A stretch of 64,000 bases of DNA from contig JAAVTG010000039.1 of NCBI GenBank assembly GCA_011947345.1, positions 372,001-436,000 on the forward strand, written 5' to 3'. Below the pieces are notes generated by a model. It was not told where the DNA came from and did no database searches. It was given only the letters and a program-made list of their open reading frames with translations. The DNA is from Phytophthora quininea. Taxonomy: Eukaryota > Oomycota > Peronosporomycetes > Peronosporales > Peronosporaceae. The number at the start of each line of letters is the position of its first letter. The first letter of the stretch is position 1. The translations under genes were made by a program, and so were the position numbers. Below, piece after piece: positions 1 through 10,716 of this stretch.

Positions 1-630
1 GAGTCTCTCTAGCTTTGCCGCTCTGACCGCCCGCCCCCACTGTGCGCTGCGTTCAAGTATGTCGCGAAAAACAACAGCACAAGGCGTCGCACTCGCTGGA
101 CGCAAGACAAAACATTTTTAATTTATATGTACTATGTTTCATATACCGGAGTGGACACAAGAGTCTTCCTGCGGTCCCTCCAGAGCTGGCCAGGCAGGCC
201 GGCTGGCTGGTTGCCAATGAAGCCGGCCTGCAGGCTATTCGGCTTGACCAGCACTCGAGAAATGCTTCGTGACAAGCTGCTGCGGCAGCTGCTGCTTTGT
301 TTCGGGCGGAGGCGATGGTGGTGCGCTCTCGGCGCCGGTGGTGGTCTTGCTTAGTTGCTGCCGAGCGCCGACATGATCAGCAGCGGGCCACTGCAATCTA
401 CGCTGGTCTCGATGCTCCCGTTCAGGCAGTGACACAGGAACCTGAACGACTTGCGACCATCGATCTCACAGACGACGCAATCGACGGGGAGACCGAGACC
501 GAGGACGAGCTGGATCTGAATCTGGAGGTGCTTCTGTAGCTTAACGAAGAAGGAGCTGTTTCAATTCTTGTGATGGAGGCTCAGGAAATTAGTGAGAGAA
601 GTAAGTCTGTAAGCCTAATGTCAGAGTTCT
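1..630. other. no supported gene
   Basis: I see no recognisable domain on either strand. Short open stretches exist, one ending near 539 with an acidic Asp/Glu-rich tail, but none has a start, intron signals or family resemblance. The segment borders ankyrin remnants and is probably eroded flanking DNA. Confidence 0.5.
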
Positions 631-1294
631 ATGTGGTGTGAAGTGAGCTGTACTCGCAGGTCGTCGTCGTTGGTGCAGTTTCCGAGAAACAAGAATCTAC
701 AAATGACCGAGTCGACATTGACAAGTACAGCGCCTTGCTCGGTTAACTTCCGATGCAGCCGCATGCTGGAAGTTGTAGAAGCAATGTCGATTCATTATGC
801 GTGGGCAGCAGCCCAAGTGAATATCGTCAAGCTGCTGTTGCCGTCTGCTTCAACGTCTTCAAGGTGTTGGCGAACTGGTAGTTTGTTGGTGTGGGCGATC
901 ACAGGCGGACAAATTGCGGTGGTCGAACTTCTCGTACTGCACAGTCGTCTCGAAGCGGACTGCTTCGGCGACGACGGTAACAACTCAGCGCTGGTCTGAA
1001 TCCACCGAGAGACTCGCCACACTTAAGGCCATCCTGAAGCTTCTGCTGCGTCGAGATCTCGACGACGGCAGCGTGGACGTTAACCACAAGAACATGCACG
1101 GTCTCACGGCATTCGATGTGGCCGAGACGCCTGCTGCCAAGCAAGTACTGCAACAACTTGGCGTCAAGACTGCTCGAGTCGTTCCTGTCGAGAAAGTTTT
1201 ACGCTGGGACCGCGATCGATACCGCGACGAGATCGAGTATCTACCTCCGCCAGGACGCCGTCGTCTCGTGCTCCGAGATCAATCCAGCAGTTAA
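631..1294 (+). pseudogene. ankyrin-repeat protein remnant
   Basis: Two overlapping frames carry ankyrin-like pieces. About 790-950 reads AAAQVNIVKLLLPSAS and GGQIAVVELLVLHSR, the helix-turn-helix of ankyrin repeats. After a frame change near 1000-1020 the other frame reads LKAILKLLLRRDLDDGSVDV, then an NMHGLTAFDVAETPAAKQVL repeat and a basic tail to 1294. Ankyrin repeats mediate protein binding, and oomycete genomes carry very many such genes. The frame change and absence of a good start make this a fragment. A second ankyrin remnant lies on the opposite strand just downstream, so the site may be a rearranged ankyrin cluster. Confidence 0.55.
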
Positions 1295-1302
1295 TAGCAG
1301 GC

Positions 1303-1623
1303 TCAATTCTTTGCCGACACGAACAACCGCTTAGGGGACGACACCTCCTTCGTCTTCTTGTGCTTCTTGTGCTTCTTGCCGCCACCAAGTCCCCGCAATT
1401 TCTTCGCTTCTTGTTGAGCTGCATAGTCGTCCAGTCACTTGACGACGTCCATGTTTTCGGCGATGCGAGCGAACATCATGGGCGTGAAGCCGTAGCAGTC
1501 TTCCACGTCAAAGCGAGCGTGCCGTTCGACTAGCAAATACTCGACCAGGTCCGAGTACCCTTTGAAGCACGTAATGCGTCCAGCCCATTTGCGGTTCACA
1601 ATCACGCCACAGTTCTCAACCAA
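1303..1623 (-). pseudogene. ankyrin-repeat protein C-terminal fragment
   Basis: Read on the minus strand from 1623, one frame contains an ankyrin repeat (SDLVEYLLVERHARFDVED, then YGFTPMMFA), runs through an in-frame TGA at about 1435-1437, and continues as a lysine/histidine-rich tail (GGGKKHKKHKKTKE) to a stop near 1303. A TGG-to-TGA change would explain the break, since the frame stays open and compositionally consistent on both sides. It has no visible start and no partner exons. I call it a decayed ankyrin gene that points toward the plus-strand ankyrin remnant. Confidence 0.55.
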
Positions 1624-1645
1624 CTAAGTGACAACCCCCGCGCCA

Positions 1646-2170
1646 CCTGCTGCAGTTCTCGGCCTACGCGACGCAGTACGACAAGCACCACTACTCGACG
1701 CTAACAATTCACGAGACACTCAAGTTTGCGTACGCTGTTGTGGCGGCGGCATGTCCAAGCACACGCAAAACATGCTGAGTCACGACACGCCCGAGCAAAA
1801 TGAAGTCGAGGTGGTTAAGAACTACTTTGAGCACTATCCCCGACCTGGTCACCGAGCAGCTCGGTCTGCAGAACCCCTAGGACACCATCCTGAACAACGC
1901 CATGCTGCGTGGCGTGTCGGGTGGAGAGCGCAAACGCGCGACAACGGGCGAGATGGAGTTCGGCATCGAATACATGACGCTCATGGATGAGATCAACACG
2001 GACCTGGACAGCACGGCCTTCGGCATCGTTTCGTAATATCGCCAAAACGCTGGGTAAGACGGTGGCGATCTCACTGTTGCAGCGGCCAGAGATCTTCGCG
2101 CTGTTCGACGATGCGTTGATTCTCAACGCCGGGGAAGTCATCTACCACACACCGACCGCGGGACAAGGCG
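1646..2170 (+). pseudogene. PDR-type ABC transporter fragment
   Basis: Three frames joined by indels match the first nucleotide-binding domain of pleiotropic drug resistance (ABCG/PDR) transporters. In order: QFSAYATQYDKHHYSTLTI and HETLKFAYAV; GGGMSKHTQNMLSHDTPEQN; DLVTEQLGLQN with an in-frame TAG at about 1888; the ABC signature [11 protein letters not shown] near 1905-1940; then [19 protein letters not shown], the Walker B region with D-loop. The remainder (ETWO-style LFDDALILNAGEVIYHTP segment) extends to about 2160. PDR pumps are membrane drug and toxin exporters, about 1,300-1,400 residues; only some 170 residues survive, with frameshifts and nonsense codons, so it is dead. Confidence 0.8.
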
Positions 2171-3327
2171 CTACCATCCTTCGAGAGCCTGGCTTTCCAT
2201 TGCCCGCCTCACCGTGATGCAGCGGACTTCCTGTTGGACCTTGACACACACCAACAACCCAAGAATGAGGACCGTCTTCAAGCGCCAAATCGTGGTCATG
2301 ATCCGTAACACGGCGTTTACCCGAGGCAGAGGTTTACGGTGATCCTTGTCGGACTGCGTTGTACCAGGTGGCAGTCCAATGCAGCGCAGTCCTTCGTGAT
2401 ACAGTTTTTCCGCGATATCTAGTCGGCCGAGAGCCGCAGCGCCGTCCATCGCCTTCGTAGTCCACTTCCGCGTAGCTCCAAACACGCGGACAACATACTG
2501 ACAGTCGGTGCACACAGCGGCATCAATCGTCTCGGGCATCAGCAGAGCACTGGTTTCGACAGCAACATGACCCGGTGCTCACCCAGTTTTTGATGGCGTG
2601 GTTTTCCAGGTTCCTCCGTCCAATGCAATGGAGTGAAGTCCTCACGGTCCGGTAGTTCGACATCGACACCAGCTTTCAGCAGTCGACGGAAAAGAGCTTT
2701 GTTGCCCATGATGATCGTGTTGTGCAGCGGAGCCAGCAGCGAAATATCGTCCTGCTGGTTGACGTCGGCTTTGCGGTCGATTAGGAGTCTTGCAATAGGT
2801 TCATGCTGCTGCTGAATGGCGATTTTGAGAGGCAACTGACCCGTTTCAAAGTCTCGGGCGTTCACATCTACTCGCTGTAGCAAATGCGTGTGCACTTGAA
2901 GGATATCTCCGTCCCAAACGGCTTCCGGTAGGGAGGTGACAACGCAAGGCAGCCACAGGAAATGTCGACGCAAGATCATTCTCGACATGGTCTGGCAGTT
3001 CCATCGCTTGTTCACCGCTTCCTGTCGTCGCCCTGCAAATAACACCAGATCGATCCACGGGCCATTCTCGAATCCGACTTGCAGTACTTCTTCCGCTTTG
3101 GTTTTCGACTTGAACCGGAGTTGAAGGGGCGGGCAATTAGTGCGCCGAGCCATTACTGGCAATCGCCACTGCGGCCGTCCCGCCATGCAATGCAGCAGCG
3201 CCGGACGCAAAGCCTGCACCTTCAGGAAGGCCGTCGTCATGAGAATGTTGCGGGTGTCGCATCTCGACTGAGTTATTGACCCTGAGTTAGTTACAGGCCG
3301 CGTGGTGCTGCTGTCGCCTGTGTCCAC
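2171..3327 (-). pseudogene. ankyrin-repeat protein remnant
   Basis: The minus-strand frame from about 3327 to 2539 contains three ankyrin-like units: VWDGDILQVHTHLLQRVDV, TGQLPLKIAIQQQHEPIARL and the LLAPLHNTIIMGNKALFRRL segment followed by KAGVDVELPDREDFTPLHW. It ends at a TGA that overlaps an ATG of a second frame (2539 down to 2171) containing AMDGAAALGRLDIAEKLYHE, the repeat style of oomycete ankyrin proteins. The N-terminal third has no ankyrin signature. The frame break and lack of a start signal suggest a pseudogene, though a real ankyrin gene with one error cannot be excluded. Confidence 0.5.
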
Positions 3328-3476
3328 ATGCAGCCACGCGCGAAAGATACCGCGACTTTACGTGCTGCATCCTGCCATCCGACTGCGAACTGCTGGCAGC
3401 GACAATCAAGACGTGGGCAACAGCAACCATTTGCCTTCGTAAAAATAAAAGTGCCTTTAAACTGTCGTGTCGCCAT

Positions 3477-3698
3477 CTAAGTGTAGTAGAGCTCGAGCCC
3501 CATGCCGTCGTGAATCTCGTAGTCCTCGAGCGTGATGTGGTCCTTGTAGATGGTGTACCACTTCTGGATGCGGATCTTCTCGGGCCGCGTGCCCACCTGC
3601 GCCGCCACCAGCTTCTTGAGGTCCCCCACGGTGTCGTCCTCGTTGCACTTGACGCGGATCTTCTTGCCCAGGCGGTCGTTCAGCACCACCTCGATCAT
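3477..3698 (-). CDS. UBL5: ubiquitin-like protein 5 (Hub1)
   Basis: Single-exon frame of 73 residues, exactly the family length, beginning [20 protein letters not shown], continuing with the conserved [15 protein letters not shown] and [15 protein letters not shown] blocks, and ending in GLELYYT. UBL5/Hub1 is a beta-grasp modifier-like protein that is not conjugated through a diglycine tail; it ends in a double tyrosine plus one residue, as seen here. It binds spliceosome components such as Snu66/Prp38 and affects 5' splice-site choice in the nucleus. It is the only clearly functional gene in the first 8 kb, surrounded by remnants. Confidence 0.97.
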   Translation of the reverse strand: MIEVVLNDRLGKKIRVKCNEDDTVGDLKKLVAAQVGTRPEKIRIQKWYTIYKDHITLEDYEIHDGMGLELYYT

Positions 3699-4070
3699 CG
3701 TTCCGTCTCCACTCGAACTTTGTTGGGTACAGAAATAGGAATTAGATGGTGGGTAAAATTAGTTTAAGAACACATTTATGTAAATACTAGATATATATTC
3801 CGCGCCTGGAACAAACCAAACCAACTGCTTTTCGAACCAAACCAAAATTACCGTCGAACCAGGTTTGACACAGTTTCAAGGTTTGGTTTGAAATGGTTTG
3901 AACCATGCCAAACTTGGACCACAACTACTAATAGTTCAAACCTTATCGAAACGGCAGCATCTTCTCACGGGAGCTGGGGCTTTAGTCGAGAGACGAGTCT
4001 TGTGAGCCTCGTATAAGCAAAAGGAACCCGATTGACGTGGCTGTAGCTCGGTAAGTACACCACACCAAAT
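3699..4070. repeat. CAAACC-rich region with inverted copies
   Basis: Between about 3808 and 3945 the motif CAAACCAAAC and its complement GTTTGGTTTG recur: direct copies near 3812 and 3834, inverted copies near 3880 and 3893. The copies could fold into a hairpin. The segment is the upstream region of UBL5 on the minus strand. It may be promoter sequence or the end of an old transposon; nothing else is recognisable. Confidence 0.45.
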
Positions 4071-5611
4071 GTGCTGCCACGAAAACCTCAAACCGAGCTA
4101 ACTTGCAGCACAGTACTGATGCAATCAGTCATGAGGGCGATCGTTCTTCAAAGGGAAAAGGAGATAAGTCAGGCAGAGCCAAGTTTTACATCTACCACTG
4201 CTCACGCTCGCAGACAAATTGTTGTTCAAGAAGATGTAGTAACATCGAGCATCGTCCTATTCCAAGACTTCTCGAGGCAACGAGAACATGCAGCAAACTG
4301 CTGTGTTTGTGAACGAAACAATTGCGACAACTGAGCAAAAACTTCAATCTCGTTTAGATGAAGCTCTTGGTAGTTCCAGTTTGCGGCTGAGTGCGGTCAT
4401 TGAAAAGTCATCGGAACTGCAAGCTCGAAAACTTAATGCCTACCTCCAGCGATTAGAGCGAGATGTCCAGGATCGGATTGGTACAAATCTACAATCTGCA
4501 ATGTGTGAACGCATAGATTCAGAGATTTTGTCAGGACTTTCTCGTGCGAAATCAAGTATTCGCTAACTCACATTACAGCACTTCGCAAAGAGTGAAGAAC
4601 GACTCGGTGAATATTATACCCAAACAATGTTGCAATTTCAAAACGCAATCACGGCCCTCTCAAATGAGCTGGGCACTTCACTAGAACATAAATTGCGTCG
4701 GGCCGTAGTTGATGAATGCATTGCCAAATGTGAACCAAAACTTCGAAGCGCAGTTGATGATGTGCGAGCCAAAGTGGCCTCCTATGTAGGGATAGCGTCT
4801 AAAACTATCCAAGACCGGAAAAACTCGATCAAGCATTTGAGTTATCCCGTCGTGGATACCAGCAATATACTGACAACAGAGTAGTAGAAGCTCTTGGTGG
4901 AGTTCAAAAAACGGATCGATAGCACCAGCAACGAATTGTCGCGGCAACACGAAGCCAAAGTAAATATCGTAGAAGAGCGAATGCAGGTAATGCTCGAAAG
5001 AGTAGCTGAAGCCGAGAAAAATGCTTTGGAAAACACCGCATTAATCGAGAATTTTGAATCCCGCTTAAATGGTGCGGCAGATGATAACAAACCAACCTAC
5101 CGCCGTCTGGAATTTCGGCTGAGTGGTGTCTTGAAGGATGCAGAGCGGCACGTCCAGGCTACAATAAGTGTCGCTATGGCTACTATAGATGACCCATTCA
5201 ACGAAATGCTAGCATCGCACCAGTTTGCAGCAGTTAATGAAGGTTCAGCGATCCCATCAAAATGCAAGATCAAAAGATGGCGACCACAGCAGGACTTCAC
5301 ATGGATGTCTTGCACATTCGTGTGAAAATTATGCAAATCATGAAGTTTTGTCGGCTCTAAACGATGTGAAAGCTACCCTGCGCCAGATGAAGTGTGCTAC
5401 AACTGAAAGCCGTTCTCGGTTCAACAAGCCTCGTGTTAGTTCGGTGTTAGAGAAGAGCATGAGCAGGGCGAAGCAACATCCCGTAGCAAAATTTATCGCT
5501 GGTAAAACATCGATTCTAGATCAAGCAAGGAAAGAAGCAGATCAAGCGGTTCGTATGCGAGAAAATCATCGTGCTGCCAGCCTTCAACGTAGCGCCAGAA
5601 TGAAGAGATAG
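4071..5611 (+). pseudogene. decayed coiled-coil protein gene
   Basis: One frame (starting near 4288) reads as a long charged coiled coil: TEQKLQSRLDEALGSSSLRL, KSSELQARKLNAYLQRLERD, LSNELGTSLEHKLRRAVVDE and EERMQVMLERVAEAEKN. It is interrupted in frame by TAA at 4564-4566 and by two adjacent TAG codons at about 4882-4887, and changes frame near 4285 and again near 5225-5325 before a basic C-terminus (RKEADQAVRMRENHRAASLQ) and a stop at 5611. Nonsense codons inside a frame that otherwise stays open are substitutions, not homopolymer slips, so this looks truly disabled. I do not recognise a family. Confidence 0.55.
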
Positions 5612-5675
5612 TAGTTGGCATAGCGCAAGAGGTGATAGTAGTAAGAATTGACTAAACAATGGATGGTCTTAACTT

Positions 5676-6433
5676 CTACGTCTCCTCACTTTTCGATTCT
5701 TCGTAGTAGTCATTTCCCCACAGCATCCTCATCATCAGCACTTCCGACTCGACTAAATCAGCGGGCGGACCTCCGATGGGGTTTAAGTTGACAAGCAAGT
5801 TTGATGGCATAGCATTTTGACATTTATCATCGCTCAAAGCAGGACAATGTGCAAAGTCCGTGAACTTGTGATTCCTATTCAAATACGAGCACATGTCGAT
5901 GTTGTGCTTCGCCAAACTCGAGCGCTGTGATGTCACCATCATGCCAGATACCCCAAAGTCTCTTTCTTTTGATGCCGATGACGAGGGCACACTGAATAGA
6001 ATTCGAGCAACACGCGGCAAAAATGGTAATTGTTGGTCTCCTGTTGACGCCTCCAAAAACCCAAGACAAATTCAACACCGCCATCACGTTTTGCCTCCAA
6101 CGTGACTGTGTCTGTCAACCACCTATCCATTTCCTCTTCCACACGCCCTTCGTGACCACGAGGTTGAATTCGTCGCGTTGGGTCGTCGCCAAACATTTCT
6201 GTCAGCTCTTCACAATACGCGGGAACAAAAGGAGGGGTTTCGACCGCCGATTCCAGTCCGCCAGAGAATATGGGACCCCGTGCCGATCGTGCATTTGCTG
6301 CGGCTTCTGCTTCAGCAATTGTTGTCATCAATGATGTTGTGCACTTTCGCACATACGATGTGACTTTGTTGATGTTGCGATCGACTGTTTCATCATCCAA
6401 CCGTGAGTGCGGTTGCAGAGGGTCGATTACCAA
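5676..6433 (-). mobile_element. hAT-family transposase C-terminal remnant
   Basis: Minus-strand frames joined by one shift near 5990-6010 give a stretch ending in the hAT dimerisation domain (hATC): FLPRVARILFSVPSSSASKE, RDFGVSGMMVTSQRSSLAKH, then NIDMCSYLNRNHKF. This follows the family pattern of an arginine-rich helix, a P-S-S-S-A-S-E-R-like turn and a closing L-x-x-N. Upstream sequence contains WRRQQETNNYHF, which leads into the domain. The N-terminal BED finger and most of the catalytic core are missing, and no terminal inverted repeats are obvious. hAT elements are cut-and-paste DNA transposons; this is a dead fragment. Confidence 0.75.
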
Positions 6434-8441
6434 CTGCTCGTTGCATATCGCGGCGACTTTACCAAGCCCTTTAGTTACTGAGATTCAATCATTTTGATAC
6501 AGTTATACTTGAGTTCACTATAGATGCAGGTAGCCAATCTAATCTGTCGGAGTGCCAAAAGCGTTGCTCTGTATGCAGCCACCCGATGAACTGCTAAAGC
6601 CAGTCCGTTAGCACAAACACCGCCTTTCTCTCAATTAGTGATAAAACATATCTAAATAGCAAGCTCCAACTCCTAAATTTGACGGAATTACGGCCACTAG
6701 CGTGGGCGGTCGATCTATCCTGTCGCGGAGTGTGCATGTTGCCTAGCACAACAAGGTACATGCCCCTTGTGTCCGAATTAGATATGCAGGACCAAATTTA
6801 TATTTGGGCAGACTGGAGACCGTTGAGGATTCATGGGAATCTATCACAACACCGGTCAAACAAACAACGAAACAATAGTATCCTGTACTGTTTATCCTTA
6901 CTCGTCACTACATTTCGTGATCTATTTTTCATTTCTCCCTTCTCCTCTTTGATTGTAGCTTCACGATAAGCCACATTGGCCTTTAAGGCTGCACCTTTAA
7001 TCGTTCTCGTCCGAATTTCGCTTTTTTATCTCAAATACGAAAACTACAATCGCTTGTTTGCCTTTATGCACAGCGGAACAGCGGGTTATCGTGGGTGTTT
7101 TTGATTTGACCGCTGAACACAATACCAAACATATTCAAGCTTACTGGGTTATTTCAATCCCATAGGTAGCTGTTCTCATGATATTGACACGATGCCCTCG
7201 TTAACTTTTTGGTGAAATGTATTATAAAATTGCGGAAGTCACGATACTACTAGAGAGTTGGCGTGGATCTGTGGGGTTGCGAGTAGTTGAGAGTCGGTTG
7301 TTCTGGGCTGGAAAGTGCAAAATGCACTCTGCCCCGGGCCAGGCGACCCTTGGGCAAGTTATCACGACCAATTTGTTTGTGATCAAATATCTAGCGTGAA
7401 CGTATCCGGTAGAGTCTTGCCACTAGCCCGACAATGGCCCAACGGAGCTACAACCCAATGAACCCACAGTCTTATCCCGAGTTCTTACGCGATCCCGAGT
7501 CCTAGTTACTTATTATTGAGATTCGGCACAGTAATCCCGAGATTTCCAATTCCAAAAGTGTTGCTCTTCATGCTACTATGTCTCGATGATGGAGATACTC
7601 TAAAGACCAAGAGTCCCATCCCGGCTTTCCAGCTCTTTGAGATTCTGAGTTGACAGTGGATACCCGGATATTCGATCACAAGTACCGTGGTACAGGTGAA
7701 AATCTGATAAGTCAACTTTGCTTTATGAGTGTCCAAGTTCCTGGGTTGACACTGCGAAGGATCGTTAATTCGAAGGTGGCGCATATTTAATATGGAACGG
7801 TCGTGACGTACTATTTGTTACGATGGGAAGGCAAATTGGTGAAGGAGTCACGCACTTGCCCAACAGGAAGTCTAAGCGCAAACAAGAAGAGAAGGAAGAA
7901 GAAGATGACCACTTAGAGCAAGTGGTAGCTTCTGTGATTGCTATGGTTAGATGTCTTTAAGATCTTGAGCGTACAGTTCCACCCTAGCGCTTCCGTCCGC
8001 CAGAAGTCTCTAAAGACTAGGATTCGCAAGTCTTCACTCATGGCGACGACAATCTCACTCTGTGCTATACGTAGCTGCTGTGCATCTTTGCGCTAGTCTT
8101 CAGTGGTCCCGTTCTCGAGCAGCGGCGGAAACAAGATTAACGCGTTCAAGATCGTGCGCACCTCAACACGCCACATTTTGATATTTTTGTTCCTTAGACG
8201 GGCGTTGCGCGTGTCGTGGTGTTGATACACTGCGTGGAGCGATGCTGTCCTCTCATGAAGCTTGCTTCTCGGTCGCATCGGCTCTCAGCGCGTGCAGCAC
8301 TCGCAGTTGATTATTCGGTGGTGGTGTCTAGGGCGAGAGCACTTGTTCGTGGGTGCAGCGGCCACTCGATTTGTAAAGCACAGAAATAATTTAAACTGGA
8401 TAACATTTAGAATTTAGATTCTGGTTTATCAGTTTTCGCAA
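6434..8441. other. gene-poor 2-kb interval
   Basis: No frame over about 100 codons and no domain on either strand. Base composition is more AT-rich than in the gene-dense part. A lysine/glutamate-rich stretch near 7840-7930 (NRKSKRKQEEKEEEDDH) may be the tail of an unrecognised element. Probably degenerate transposon DNA plus the upstream region of SGF11. Confidence 0.5.
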
Positions 8442-9006
8442 ATGGAGCAGCAGATCTACCGCTTCCTGCTCGACGATGTGGCCGCGGATTTGTGCTTCGA
8501 GGTTTGCAGCTAGAGCGCAATACCAGCGTGTAGCTTTATATATTGACACTGTACTTGGGCAGATGCATCGCCAGGTGGCGGTAGACGGACTGACGCTCGA
8601 GGAACTCTACGACGTCGAGCCGATTGAGGAACCTGGTACAGTAAAACTAGTTGATAAGTTATGCAGAATCCAATACTGATGAGTTTTATTTGGCTACTTG
8701 GTAGTTGAAGCGCCGGTGATCGAGCAGGACAGTGTGTTTGTGACCTGCCGCTACTGCACGCGAGAGGTGCGACAAAGTCTACGTACTGAGTATGGGTTCT
8801 CAAATTGCTGGACTGATGAATTCAATTTGGTGCTTGCTCTTCCTCAGGTTCATGCGTCAAGATACACGAACCACTTGGAAAAGTGCATGACTGGCAGTAG
8901 ACGGATGATCACCCCCAAGCAGCGCCAAGACGCCGCTCGAGAAACAGAGCGGAGGCAGCTGCAGAAGCTGAGCAAGCCACAACTTGCTGACGCCCGTGTT
9001 GCCTAG
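8442..9006 (+). CDS. SGF11: SAGA-associated factor 11 (ATXN7L3/Sgf11-like)
   Basis: Four exons: 8442-8501, 8563-8635, 8705-8766 and 8848-9006, separated by GT-AG introns of 61, 69 and 81 bp. All junctions keep phase. The product (about 117 residues) starts MEQQIYRFLLDDVAADLCFE, the helix that inserts into the deubiquitinase module, and carries the single zinc finger CRYCTREVHASRYTNHLEKC (Cys-x2-Cys ... His-x3-Cys) encoded across the third intron, followed by a basic QRQDAARETERRQLQ tail. Sgf11 anchors and activates the Ubp8/USP22 H2B deubiquitinase of the SAGA coactivator in the nucleus. Start chosen because it opens the conserved helix. Confidence 0.92.
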
Positions 9007-9068
9007 CATTAAATAAGGATGTTGGTGCTGCTTAAAGGAAACGAGAGTTGTGGCTGGAATATTTTTGA

Positions 9069-10716
9069 TCAGAAAGTAGGCAAATCGGTGTCGTCGAACT
9101 CGAAATCTGAGCCTTCACTATGACGATCCTCGACTTCTTGATCCAAAGGCTGATGGTCGCTAGCATACTGGTGGTCAGCTCCTTCTTCGGCGTCTTCTTC
9201 ATAAGCCTGACCTTCTTCAGTCGTGTATTCATACTGTTGCTCCTCATTTTCATAATATTGTCCTTCCGCAACTTCATTCTCGTTGTACTGCTGTCCCGCC
9301 TCCGTTTCGTACGACTGTTGCTCTTCTGTAGCACCGTCCTCGTATTGTTTTTCTTCAGCAGTATAGTCGTATTCTTGTTCCTCAGCTGCACCCTCGTCAT
9401 ACTGTCGATCGTCAGCGATATTTGCATCATATTCTTGCTCTTCCGCGTACTCTTGCTCCTCGGTGGCACTGTAGTCCACCGTTTCCCCGTCTTCCTCTCC
9501 TTCGGCCGTCATCTCGTCAGCCGTTGCATTGTAACTTTCGCTACTGAAAGGTTCGTCAACTTCGTACGGCCACCCTTCCGGTGGGGTCCACGAGCTCGCC
9601 AGTAGTGTGATTAAACCAAAAGTAGTGGTTCGAGTTGGGGTCGAAGCCTTTCTCCCAGTCGCCAAACGTTTCCGCCTCTTCATCATCTGCATCTTCTCCT
9701 TCCGCCAGCTCGTACTGCGCCTCGCCTGCCTCAGTCTCTTCGACTGCTAACTCTTTGGGGTTCTCCTCAGTGTTGTAGTCGCCATCTTCTTGGACGCGAC
9801 TTTCTTCGGGTTCACAGTTTTCATCGTATGCCACTTCTTCAGTAGCCTCGATAGTTTCTTCCTCAGTCACACTCCAATCGTAATTCTGATCAGTTTCTGT
9901 AGCCTCCACTGCTACTTCTCCTTCCGTTTCAGCTTCATTATCGGATACTGCAGCCATCTCCGTCTCGAAAGAGCCCGCGTTGACTTCGGCATCCAAGTCG
10001 GTTGAACTACCGAGCCAGTCGTAGTCTTCGCCTTGAGCCGCCACGGATTCAGACTGCACAAGAGTATGATCTTGTTCTGGTTCACCGCTAACGTCTTCGT
10101 GCTCCTCATACCCGTCACTTTGAAGATCGATACTTTCATCCTCGTGGTTGATGCCATCTTCCTCTGCTACAGCGTCCGAGGCATCATCAGAACAATTTTC
10201 CTTGTCCACATCGCCACTCCAAGAATGTCCATCTTCTTGAGCCTCGTTGACGTCATTGTCATTTAATGCGTCTGATCCTTCATTCATTTGAATATCCATT
10301 GTGATGTCGGTTTTCGCGGCGTATAATGCCAAGTCATCCTGGTCCTGTGTCTCTATCTCGCTCGTTTGCTGAGTTTCGGTTGTTTCGTCATCAAACGCAG
10401 AGGTGGTCGGCTCAAGTCAAGGGCACTATCACCACCTGAAAAATGTACATCCGCGTCCTCGCTAGTATCGTGATCAACCGATTCATCTATACGAGACGCA
10501 GCCGATGGAGGCACGCTAACTTGTTGGGAAACAGCGATGTTGGTTCCTGCGTCTTGTCTTGTTTCGGCCACGTATTCGTTTTCAACACCCTGAGGCACAT
10601 TATTCGTCGTTGGTTTGGGGCTTTCTGTTCCTCTCTCCATCGCAGCATCTTCAGCTTCTTCGTTGGTGATAATTCCTCGGAGTTCATTCGACCGGATGTG
10701 TCGGCAAAAGCTCTAA
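9069..10716 (-). CDS. acidic WW-domain protein, or C-terminal part of the upstream LRR gene
   Basis: Minus-strand frames linked by indels encode a very acidic, low-complexity protein. From about 10640 to 9600 it is Asp/Glu/Ser rich; at about 9660-9560 lies a WW domain, GDWEKGFDPNSNHYFWFNHT, then TGE, then (one base out of frame, at 9591-9597) WTPPEGW. Beyond it is a degenerate EEQEY-type repeat rich in Glu, Tyr and Gln, ending FEFDDTDLPTF at 9069. WW domains bind proline-rich ligands. No convincing start separates it from the LRR gene on the same strand, and the junction near 10640-10770 contains frame slips, so one long gene (9069-14641) is possible. Confidence 0.6.

Noticed and set aside
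9120..9605. Hydrophobic plus-strand open frame resembling a membrane protein
   Set aside because: It is the complement of the Glu/Tyr-rich repeat region; Glu and Asp codons read as Leu, Phe and Val on the other strand.
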